Below, piece by piece: positions 10,791 through 20,800 of a DNA stretch of 64,000 nt. The position numbers and the translations under genes are program-made. Under the pieces are notes generated by a model, which saw nothing but the letters and a program-made list of their open reading frames with translations, did not search any database and was not told where the DNA came from. The first letter of the stretch is position 1. Every line of letters begins with the position of its first letter. Location of the stretch: contig JBBHKE010000282.1 in assembly GCA_037447655.1 (NCBI GenBank), positions 98,785-162,784 on the forward strand. Reading direction: 5' to 3'. Source of the stretch: Zygnema cylindricum (lineage: Eukaryota > Streptophyta > Zygnematophyceae > Zygnematales > Zygnemataceae).

Positions 10791-12182
10791 TCAATTTCTG
10801 GCCATAGATTGGGCGGCAGGAGGACAGTATCCGATTTGAGAGTTCCAACCTGCAAATCAACACGGAAACAATATTGAAATCAACATTGACGTTGACATTG
10901 AAATCAACATTGACATTTATACATTGACATTGATACATTGACATTGACATTGACTTTGACATTGAAATAGAAATTTACATTGACATTGACATTGACACGT
11001 TCACATTGACATTATCATTGACTTTGACATTGACATTAAGTGAAATTTAACATTGAAATTGACATCGACATAAGTAAATGCGCACTTATACTAAATTAAA
11101 CATGAATGAACAGAATTGTTTTGTACCTTTAGAAAGATTGTATCCCCGACTTTTCAAATCCCTCGACTCTTGGCAAGTAGCACAAGGGCCACAACAACAG
11201 TGACAGAAACAATCGTGACTGTATCCTTCACAACAACAATATCCACATGGTTTTTCCGGAAGATTGTATTTCTTCCGAAGAATATGTCGATTGAGAAAAC
11301 TATAAGCGTAACCATATCCAAAGCAAACCTGAAGACAACAGTAAAGTGCACATCCGGTGCAACATCCTGCCAGAACAAAGAAAGAGAGATAAACATATGT
11401 CCCGAATGTCAACACTAGATATGCTCAAGATTAATGTCTTGTCTATAAAGTCAAACATTAACACCAAACATATTGATATCCAAGTCCAAAGCTCGTTTAA
11501 TGTCAAATGCCTAACCATGTCTAGTGTCTAGTGTAGAACATCTATTGATAGATTTTAGAGTACGATGTCTAATGTCTATTTCCAATGTCTAATGTCCAAT
11601 GTCCAATGTCCGACGTCCAATGTCCAATGTCTAATGTCCAATGTCCAATGTCCGATGTCCAATGTCCAATGTCCAATGTATGGTTTTCAGAACCCAAAAC
11701 ATGCCCAATCCAAAATGAGCAATGCCCAATAAATGTTTACACCCCATAATTAGTGTGGCAAGAATTCTCACTGGTGCCACCCTCCGTAATAATCTCGGCA
11801 TTGCGGCCGACCTGGACGCAAGGGCAGAAGAAAGTACAGACACCTGAAAAGTACGAGGAAAAAAGTGAGAAAGAAAAAATGTTTACAAGAGAAAAGGGAG
11901 AGAAAACAGAGAGCTGCGAAAATAAAAAGAGGGAGAGAGGGAGAGATGTCAGAAATTATAGACGAAGATGGAAGAAAGGAGAAGAGGATAAACTGACAGA
12001 TGGGAGAGGGGGAGATTAGGATGGGAGGATGGCAGCAATGGAGAGAGTGAGGGAGGAGAGAGGAAGGGAGAGAGGGAGGAAGAGAGAGGGAGGAAGAGAG
12101 AGGGAGGGAGAGAGCTCTTGCACACTGTACAGTCCGAGAAACAGTCACAAAGTCCCGAGCTCCATTGCGCACGACTGGCCAT
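10791..12182 (-). CDS. PLAC8-domain cysteine-rich protein (plant cadmium resistance / cell number regulator-like)
   Basis: Four exons on the minus strand: 12182-12131, 11843-11772, 11366-11127 and 10849-10791. All introns have GT-AG ends (donors GTACAG, GTGAGA, GTACAA) and every junction is phase 1, giving about 140 residues. The ATG at 12182 has a good context (AACATGG). Exon 1 gives QWSSGLCDCFSDC, the usual PLAC8 start. Exon 2 gives the CxxxxCPC signature as CTFFCPC followed by VGRNAEI. Exon 3 gives a hydrophobic Cys-rich stretch, then KKYNLPEKPC and the conserved CATCQESRDLKSRGYNL. Exon 4 gives GWNSQ and CPPAAQSM before the stop. Related plant proteins are small membrane proteins linked to heavy-metal tolerance or organ-size control; the substrate cannot be told from sequence. 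Introns are filled with minisatellites. Product and exon structure are inferred by eye. Confidence 0.85.
10860..11075. repeat. ACATTGAC minisatellite in PLAC8 intron 3
   Basis: Tandem copies of a 6-12-bp unit such as ACATTGACATTGAA fill most of the last PLAC8 intron. Confidence 0.85.
11400..11690. repeat. ATGTCCA/ATGTCTA minisatellite in PLAC8 intron 2
   Basis: Degenerate in its first part, then tight copies of AATGTCCAATGTCCGATGTC (about 11565-11685). It lies wholly within intron 2. Confidence 0.85.
11855..12115. repeat. Purine-rich GGGAGA tract in PLAC8 intron 1
   Basis: GA-rich low-complexity sequence. The antisense open frame of Ser-Pro-Leu composition that runs into the first PLAC8 exon is partly intron. 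Confidence 0.8.
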
Positions 12183-12554
12183 GTTCGTACTTTATTTTAT
12201 TGTTATTATTGTATGCTATTCAATTTACTATTCAGATCGTATTTAATTCAGTATTTTAAAAGGGAGGAGAAAAAGGTGAATTACGGAACCACAGTACGGT
12301 GGAATCTCTGACACAAAAACTTTAACTGTACGGAGCAATTGGAAAATATAAGGAGCCAAAATGGAAAAAGAAATGACAAAATTGGACATTGATTCGATTT
12401 TGGTTCAGAATTCGACAATTTCTGTTTAAAATCTCTAAAAAAAAAAATTTATTATTTCGTTCAGAAAGTGCAAGCTTAGCGTGTCCGTACAGTATAGCGT
12501 GACGTGACAGACGCGTCAGGACTATTTTTAGGGCAGCGCTAAAAAACACGCCAA

Positions 12555-13870
12555 AAAGGTCTAGAAAGATCCGCAAATTTTACTATAGCGCCCTAAAATG
12601 TACGGAATCAAAAGATCTGTTGAAAAAAATGTGTGTACGTGGTGGATTCTTATAGGTCAGTTCGGTAATCACTTCAGGTTAAAACACTGACATTCGTACA
12701 GTATTGCCGTACAGGACAATAATGTTCAGAAAATAACAAGAAAGTAATACAATAGAGACCAAGTCGGCTTGTACAATCGTGTACGGAATAATGTCACATC
12801 CGTACGGACGAGAAGGCATTCGAAGGAGTTACAGAACTACACCGCCAATCGCTATTAGCGTTGTGTACGCTAATCCCGTCCCGCTTTTTTTTGTTTTTAT
12901 TCTCAAATAGAATTATCCACCCTATTTAAAAAAAGCCCTAATTCCTAATTAGAGTAATCGATTTCTTCCAAAATTTCCAAATTCCCAATTAGCGTACACA
13001 ACGCTAAATAATAGTATACGCTAATCAAACTACACGCTAATAGCGATTGGCGGTGTACAGTACCGTACAGTACACCGTGTATATATTAGTGTCGACCTTT
13101 GTTTTGCCACTTAAAAAACATTTTTTTTCGTGCACAATTGTTTGCTGGATTGTCTATCTGACGGTCACGATTGAAAAAAAAATGGAAAAACTTAATTGCT
13201 AAAAAGTGCGATGAAAAAGCGAGATTCTCACTGTGCGATTATCAAAAATTGGACTGGTGTGCACGGAGAAAAGAAGCTGCTTGATGAGCTAACACACATA
13301 TACATATATATATATAGAATCGTATATAGTGTGGTCACACCGTCCATTTTTATTACTTGAGAGCTTGAGAATTTTTAGCAATATGTTTTTATGACGTGGC
13401 TTACTGCCGGCCACAAAAAACCCTACAAAACCCTAAAAGAATTAGGAATAAAAAACCCTAAAAACTAAGCTTTCAGCCCCTAGTAGAGTGACTAATAATG
13501 GGCAGTTATCCGTACGATTCTGTACTTTTCTAGCGTAAGGACACAGAGCGCCTAATCCAAGAGTCCAAAAAATGAACATGGACGGCCAAGATCGTGTCCG
13601 CTATTTCCGGAATCCAAACAGACAAGATTATTAAAATTTTAAATTTTTAAATTTTTAAATTTTTGGTCACCCGATATATAAAATATACAAATTGTCGTTT
13701 TCGAATATTCGAATCGTCCGATTATCGACGGCGTCCTTTGGAAAATGATTGCTGCCCATTCCGAACGGCCGTCAAGCTGAGAACGGACGCCCGGTAGAAA
13801 TTGAGACGGCCGACAAAAACGATTAGTACCAAATTTTTGACCAAAAGTAGAATGGATGAAAAATAAAAAT
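12555..13870. repeat. Dispersed repeat R1, copy 2
   Basis: Begins GGTCTAGAAAGATCCGC, matching 1-60, and continues with segments found in copy 1 and in copy 3 (14325-15390). The shared tail includes CCGATTATCGACGGCGTCC, AATGATTGC.GCCCATTC and AGACTGACGGACGACAAACT. It carries a MITE at about 12830-13060. No protein was recognised. Confidence 0.6.
12831..13059. mobile_element. MITE with TACACCGCCAATCGC ends (mariner-like)
   Basis: Inverted ends TACACCGCCAATCGCTATTAG (about 12838) and CTAATAGCGATTGGCGGTGTA (ending about 13056) enclose about 200 bp with further inverted AATTAGCGTACACAACGCTA segments. The family shares ends with elements at 62504-63018 and about 31717-34766. Ends of CAG...CTG next to TA fit Tc1/mariner-type (Stowaway-like) elements. 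Confidence 0.6.
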
Positions 13871-13920
13871 AAAGACTGACGGACGACAAACTCCCCCTAC
13901 CCCCCTAAGGGAGAGCACCA

Positions 13921-13943
13921 GGGGGGGGGGGGGGGGGGGGGGG
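13921..13943. repeat. Poly-G tract
   Basis: A run of about 23 G residues directly after R1 copy 2. Confidence 0.95.
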
Positions 13944-14324
13944 TTGACCTAGTTTGCATACTTAGGCTAAAAAATTAATTTGAAACAATTTGAAATTATT
14001 GAATTTTTTGAAATTTGTAAAAATTTGAAATTTGGAAAATAAAAGTGTAGAAACTATTCAAGAATTTCAAGGGAATAAATCTTAGTTACCAGGAGATTTT
14101 AATGGAAGGTTTTGACAAGTATAAAACCATAAAATGTAATAAATAATACTGGTTATAAAAAAACTATCTTTATATATTTCTAGCCTCTTTTTGTAAGCCA
14201 AAGGATGATAATAAAATTCAGCAAATCCAGATTTATATATAGCAGATATTGTTAATTGCTTATTTTTCTTATATTTACACACAGGAAAATAATCCTTTTA
14301 GAAACAACTCAAAGATTAAAGTCT

Positions 14325-15390
14325 ACAAGCCGAGATCGCGCCCGCTATTTCTGGAATCCAAACGGACAAGATTTTAAAATTTAAAATTTTAAATTTTAAA
14401 ATTTAAAATTTTAAATTTTAAAATTTTAAATTTTAAATTTTTAATCACCCTCGCGCGGATCGATGTTGTTTTGCTTGATGGTGCCCGCCGCATTTTCGGT
14501 GATATTGTTCTGGCGAACCCTACTTCAGCTGCAGTTGTTCGTCAGGCGGCTCGACATCTTTGGGTGGCAGCTCGTGATGCTGCTAAGGCGCAGGAGCGTG
14601 ATTATGCCCACCGGGACCCTATGGATGACTTTATTCCGATGGTGGTCGAGATCTTTGGTTGATTGGGTGTTGCACTGGACGAGTTTCTCCGTACTTGTGC
14701 TGGACGTGTTTTGGAGCGTTGAGGACCTGGGAGCCCTCCTCCTTCGGTCCTTACTTCTTTTTACCGTCAACGCTTATCTGTGGCTCTACAACGAGTGCAA
14801 GCTTCTATTCTCCTCCGATCGACTGTTCCGGTTATGGATCGTCGCCGTGCTCCGGAACTCCCTCAACGTGCTCCCCCGGGCTGGGGGGACTTAAGGGGTT
14901 GTTTTTCGTAGATATTTAATTGAGTTAGGGTTGGGGTTGGGGTTTGTATTTCTGTTTTTGTGAGTTGCCGTGCTTTTCATTTTGAGTTACGGTGCTTTTA
15001 TTTTCCTTGTTGTTGCTTCCTTTTTTTAGGGTGTGTTCTTGTCGCTCTTTTAGTTTTTTATTGTTGTTTTTCAGTGTTGGTTATGCCACCCCTTTTTGTA
15101 CCCCAAGACTCAGATGGTTTACCATCGTGCTTTTTAATTTATCCTGCAAAGCTTTTGATATATAAAATATATAAAATATTAAAATGTCCGTTTTCGAAAT
15201 TTTCGAATCGTCCGATTATCGACGCGTTCCTTTGGAAAATGATTGCCGCCCATTCGGAAACGGCCGTCATGCTGAGTACGGGCGCCCGGTAGGAAATTGA
15301 GACGGCCGACAAAAAACGATTAGTACCAAATTTTTATCCAAAAGTAGAATGGATGAAAAATAAAAACAAAGACTGACGGACGACAAACTC
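14325..15390. repeat. Dispersed repeat R1, copy 3, split by a LINE-like insertion
   Basis: The left part (14325-14452: CTGGAATCCAAACGGACAAG, an AAATTTTAA array, AATCACCC) and the right part (about 15158-15390: GATATATAAAATATA through ACGACAAACTCCCCC) match copy 2 at 13598-13910, where they are continuous. The interruption is the LINE-like fragment. Confidence 0.65.
14453..15157 (+). pseudogene. 5'-truncated LINE-like retrotransposon fragment (end of reverse-transcriptase polyprotein plus 3' UTR)
   Basis: The plus-strand frame through 14471-14662 reads VLLDGARRIFGDIVLANPTS..., then AKAQERDYAHRDP and DDFIPMVVEIFG, followed after a stop by LGVALDEFLRTCAG and, in a shifted frame, SVLTSFYRQRLSVALQRVQA. 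This pattern (DxxLANPT, A.ERxYA, DFIPxxxExxG, YRQRxSxALQRxQA) resembles the C-terminal end of polyproteins of non-LTR or related retrotransposons in plants; the assignment rests on remembered family pattern only. The frame is broken by stops and shifts. A 3' segment, GACTCAGATGGTTTACCATCG, recurs at 16470. It interrupts repeat R1 between CACCC and GATATATAAA, consistent with a truncated insertion. Confidence 0.5.
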
Positions 15391-15670
15391 CCCCCCCCCT
15401 CCCCCCCCCCCCCCCCCCCCGCAAGGGACGAGCGCCAGGGGGGGTGGGAGGGGGGGGGGGGTGGGAGGGGGGAGGGGAGGGGAGGGGAGGGGAGGGAGGG
15501 GAGGGGAGGGGAGGGGAGGGAGGGGAGGGGAGGGGAGGGGAGGGGAGGGGAGGGGAGGGGAGGGGAGGGGAGGGGAGGGAGGGGGAGGGGAGGGGAGGGG
15601 AGGGGAGGGGAGGGGGAGGGGAGGGGAGGGGAGGGGAGGGAGGAGGGAGGAGAGGGTAGGGGAGGGTAGG

Positions 15671-15701
<31 letters not shown>

Positions 15702-15735
15702 AAGGAGAGGGAAGGGGGAGAGTTTTTTTTTTTTT
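15390..15735. repeat. Poly-C, GGGGA array, poly-G and poly-T tracts
   Basis: A C run (about 15390-15420) is followed by about 230 bp of GGGGA/GGGA units, a run of more than 20 G near 15680-15700, and a run of T at 15723-15742. The Gly-rich open frames are repeat artefacts. Confidence 0.95.
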
Positions 15736-15911
15736 TTTTTTTGTACTTTTCTAAAAAAAAAAAATAGGTTTTATAAATTATTATTATAATTTTACTTTTT
15801 TACTATTTGTTTTTTCTTGTACTTTTTCTTTTCAGAGAATTGAAGCCGAGGATTTCAGAATTTGTCACTCGCGAGAGGATTCCAAAAATTATCAGATGCG
15901 ATATTAAACAA

Positions 15912-16024
<113 letters not shown>

Positions 16025-16289
16025 AAAAAAACCAACGGCAAAGAAAAAACCAACGGCGAAGAATCGTTTAGGAGCGAGTCATAAAGAAAAACCCTAGAAA
16101 ACCCTAAAAAACCCTAAGGAGCCCAAGAGTTTTGTTAAATACCGAGGAAAACGACGAAAGAAAAATCGTTAAAACGACCAAATAGCACAACCACCTCAGT
16201 CAATAAAAGGGTCGAAACCACATTTTGAAATGAGAAGGTTAAAACTTAAAGGAATACCATCTTTGTTGAATTTCAGTTTTTAAATGTTT

Positions 16290-16540
16290 TACTTGTTACT
16301 TTTCTCAGTCTTTTTTTTTTTTTTTGTTTTTTTATTGCCTTTTTATTTTCTTTTATTTGTATGTTTAAGTACTCGTAGTTGTGAAAATCTGTATTTTTCC
16401 TTTAGGTGAGATTTGTTCGTCTTCAAAATGGTTTTTTAGTTTTAGCAATGCTACTTCTTTTTGTTTCTATGGACTCAGATGGTTTACCATCGCGCTCTTT
16501 AATAAAGTCGGCCACACTTTTGATCATGTATTAATGGTAG
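16290..16540 (+). repeat. Second copy of the LINE-like 3' region
   Basis: Contains GACTCAGATGGTTTACCATCG at about 16467-16490 and CTCTTTAATAAAGTCGG, matching the 3' end of the LINE-like fragment at 15105-15150. Upstream T-rich sequence is also similar. No coding part was seen. Confidence 0.4.
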
Positions 16541-16559
16541 AAAGTAATCTTAAAAATCA

Positions 16560-17690
16560 TTAATCTTTGGCAATTTTAATTTTGGTGGTATACTAACTAC
16601 TAAGAAAACAGAAAATAATACAGTTTTAACATGTTGAAAACATCAACAAAATGCATATCTTCCATGCCAATCAGTATTGCGTCCCTTTTTCAGAACTACT
16701 CCACCCATCTTTAGTATAGTTAAACTATTTTCAGACAGTCAAGTGTTTAAACTCTGTGAGTGGAAGTCGGGATTTTGTCTTGTAGCAAAAAATTGATTGG
16801 TACCATTCAATCGTGAACTCACAACTGACAATCAGAGACCTGATGATGAGAAGAAAGACAAACAGAAGATAGTTCGTTACATCATAGATTTGCATAGATC
16901 GATACAAATTTTAATCGTAACCAAATTACGAAAAGGTAACAAATTGAACCATCGGTCACGTAAAGCCCCGCTGAAAAAGGAGGGAGGGAGGGAGAGGGGG
17001 AGGGAGGGAGGGAGGGAGAAGGGGGAGGGAGGGAGGGAGGGAGGGAGGGAAGGAAGGAAAGGAAGGAAAGGAAGAAAAGAAAAAAGTAAAAAAGAAAACA
17101 AGAAAGAAAGAAAGAAAACAAGTACAAGTTACCCCAGACAAAACAAACAACAGTAAAACTAACAATACATAGATTTTCAAATTCTTCAAATCAGAAACAT
17201 ATTAACTCATTACAAAAGGATAATAAAAAATCTTTCCACCGGTACAAACAATTTGACTAGTAAACATTTACGATATATTCTCCTTTTCTATCAGCAATTC
17301 TTCTGCAAGAAAAAAAAAAAAAATGCTCACGGTCAAGTTCAAAAAAAAAACTCAAAACATATTTTCCCAAAAATATACATTTTAATCACCAAAAGTTTTG
17401 GTGTAGCCCAAACACATTATACACATTTTTCCCCGAAAAAATCGGTACCGAGGACCAGTTTCCCAAAAACCTAAAATCCTATTCTACATTTCTCATTCCC
17501 ATTGATTCACACTAATTACTTACAGATCGAGCAAATATCTTTCCCACTCCTTCGTTTAAAAAACGAAAGAAAAAAACAAAAGAAAAAAAAAAGGGAATTT
17601 AGCTCCCAAATTCGCGAAACTACAAAGTTGTCATCCATGAAAAAACTCTTCTCCCCAAAAACCCAAAAAATTAAACCCGTTTCCTTCAAT
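16560..17690. other. 3' flank of GUN1; no gene seen; contains GGGA/GGAA tract at 16978-17120
   Basis: Downstream of the GUN1 stop codon on the minus strand. A purine-rich simple repeat lies at 16978-17120. The rest is AT-rich with no supported coding sequence. Confidence 0.5.
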
Positions 17691-17692
17691 GA

Positions 17693-17833
17693 CTAAAACT
17701 CCATACGTTGGTTTAACTCCAAACCTCGATTCAATTCCAAACCTCGGTTCGATTCAAAACTTCGATTTAACTCCAAACTCGAGTTACATTCCAAACCTCG
17801 GTTCAGCTCCAAATTCCAGTTTACCTCCGTTTG
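17693..17833 (-). repeat. Repeated C-terminal tail of GUN1
   Basis: The last 46 codons encode imperfect copies of LELNRGLE / LECNSSLE / FESNRGLE, from DNA units of about 24-27 bp built on the words CCAAACCTCG and GATTCAATT. Arabidopsis GUN1 has a short low-complexity tail here instead. Function unknown. Confidence 0.8.
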
Positions 17834-20800
17834 TAAAATTTGTTCAGCTCGGGGACCTCTCACATCTCTTAAAACGACGAGGTTTTCCGTTTCTTTTTGC
17901 ACCAGCCAACTGAAAACCGCCGGTCCACTTGCGACAATCCGTCCCTCGTTCTGTTTTGAAACACGGAAAGGAGACTCCATGTTCGCCAAATGGGAATCGA
18001 CTTCACGTTTTACCACACTGTCACCCGCGACTTTGCTGTGTTTTCCCCATCCGGTCAAAATACTGCACATGGGAAAAAACAAACAACAGAAAAAATAAAA
18101 GGTAAAACGAAAGGATGAGAGAAGTGAGAGAGGGAGAGGGGGAGGGGGAGGGGGAGGGAGAGGGAGAGGGAGAGGGAGAGGGAGAGGGAAGAGGGAAGAG
18201 GAGAAAGAGAGGGAGAAGGAGGGGGAAGAGGGAAGAGAGACAAGAGAGAAAGAATGGAGGTCGGGAGGAAGGGAAGGAGCGACACCACTTCGTCAATGAA
18301 GTAATAGACAGTGAAATCCATCTACAACAACTGCCGATTTGGAAAAAAGTAAAACAAAACAAAATATTTTTTTTCTTTTGAAAAAACCAAAAACAAACGA
18401 ATAGGAGAAATGGGACAGCAACACATAACTCGCAATCGATGCGGCAAAAACCAAAGAGATAAAAAAAGAAAAAAAAAGAAAGAAGAAAAAAGAAAAAACG
18501 AAAAAAAAGAAAGAAGAAAAAAGAAAAAACGAAAAAAGAAAACGAAAAAAAGAAACGAAAAAAGAAAACGAAGAAAGAAAACAAAAAACGAAAAACGAAA
18601 AAACAAAAAGCGAAAACAAAACCAAACAGAACAAAAGAGGGGGAAACCGACAGTCAAGCGTACCTCAACTGGTGCGGCAAATCTCCGCCGTTGATCGCCT
18701 GAGCCCTCAGATCCAGCAGCCAGGAATGGAGCATTGTGAGGGCGGCTCCTACCGACATAAGATGGAGGTCTACTGTGCACCCCTCCGTCTCGGACTGCCA
18801 GATAGAACGAATGTACACCTGGCGGCTTCTCGCGACTTGCAGGACTCGGAACGATTCCGCCCTCTGCGCAGAACCAATTTAAAAAACAATTGTCAGGTGA
18901 AAATGACATTTTCAAAGTGAAAATAACAGTGTCAGGTGGAAATAATGGTGCCAGGTGGACGTAACAATGCCAGGTGAAAATAACAATGCAAGGAGTAACA
19001 ATGTTAGGTGGAAATTGCAGCGTCAGGTGGAAAAAACGGAAGACGCAAGTGAAAACAGCAGAAGGGCAGAAAGGAAATAGCAGACGGGCAGGTGAGACAA
19101 CAGAGAGTCAGGTGGAAACAACAGAAGGGAAAGGTGAAAACAACATTGTGTGAGGTGGATATATCAGAGAGAAATGGGCAGGTGAGGTTCTGCGCTTTTG
19201 TCAAGCAAATGGAAACAACATACCCTCCCACTACCACTCTCCCTTTCCACATCCCCTCACCCCCCCTCTCCCCCTCGCCCTCTCCCTCTCGTTCCCCCCC
19301 TCCACTTGCCCTCTCCTTCTTCCTTCCCCCCTTGTCTCCCTCTCACTCTCCCCCCCTCTCTCCTTTTCTCAGACCCTGCCAGAAACGTTACAATACATCC
19401 AGAAGCAGTTTTTTCTCTCTTCACATTCTCAATCTCTCACACTCTCCCTCTCTCGCTTGCCCAAAATGCCACAATAGAGTGCTCCCTCTTCACCCTCCCT
19501 CTCTCTCCTCTCTCTCAACTGCCTAAAATGGCAGAACACTTCTTTCTCCATCTTCACACTCTCTCTCCCCCTCCCTTTAACTCTCTTCCTCTCTCTTTCT
19601 TTCCCTCTCGCTTTCACTATCTCTCTCTCTTTCTTTCCCTCTCTCTTTCACTCCCTCTCTCTCGCGCTCTCTTCCCCTCTCTTTCACTCTCTCGCTCTCT
19701 TTCTTTACTTCTCTTCTCTCTCTTTCCCTCTTTCTTTCCCTCTTTCTCACCTGCCCAAAATGCCATAATACATCCGTGAGAGCGTTATAAAAAGCCATTC
19801 CGGTACTCATGTCACATTTTTCGACTGCATCGAAAACTACTTCCGCCTGTTTCCATACTCCTAAAGAAGATCCTTCTCCCATTAAAAGTCCTCGAGCAAT
19901 TCCGTAAACAAGTTCGTCCGATTGCTTCATTTCCGCCAAAAGTTCCGCAGCTTCCTCGAACGTCGATAAACGACTGTACAATACAAATAAATAAATTAAT
20001 TGAAAAATATATAAATAAATAAACAAATGAATGAATAAATAAATGAATGAATGAATAAATGAATGAATAAATAAATAAATAAATGCCATACAATTTTTAC
20101 AATTTTCAAATTTGTTCATTTTCCTTAAAAAAAAATCACTTTTCCGTACACGTTTTCCAGTTTGCTTTCCATTTTTTCGGACGGTTTTATTCATTTTGCG
20201 TACATTCTTTTTTCATTTTCCGTGCATTTTTTTTCACTTCTCTCACAACAGAAATCATTTTCCGTACGAAAAATATAACCGGCAAAAGAAAAACAAAATA
20301 GTGAATGCATGAACTAGAAAAACATGAAAGTATATAGTGACAGACAGAAAACTAACGATGAAAAAAACAAAAAAAAAACCAATTAATTCCCCTCTCCTCA
20401 CCTGGAAGGACTCAAAATACTAGTGTTGGGTATCGAGGACCATTTGCCGATATTCGATATATATCGAATTTCAGGTACCCGATAATCGATATATCGCTTC
20501 GATATATCGAAAATCAAATCATCGCGATATATCGCCAATATATCGTATCGTCGATATATCGAGGCATTTAAAAAAATAAATAATGAAATTTTTCACAGGT
20601 CTCCAAAGTCACGTGCCTTAGAACAAGGTGACCGTAAGATCTTTGCCGAAAAGAAGTACGGTTTTCCTGAAAGTCAGCAGAGTGAAGGAGATCTCTAAGG
20701 TACATTGACGCGGTACACTTGCGAAGTACACGTATGTAACACGCAAGTACGGATTTCCATACGAAAATGGTCGGTTTCAAATCTTTGACGATTTTAGAGA

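Noticed and set aside
15444-15754. Gly-rich open frames
   Set aside because: Produced by the GGGGA array.
16080-16120. Telomere remnant (CCCTAAA-like words)
   Set aside because: Only three imperfect copies; too short to be more than scattered teloboxes.
18021-18634. Phe-rich minus-strand open frames in the last GUN1 intron
   Set aside because: They are the complement of A-rich simple sequence between two well-supported SMR exons.
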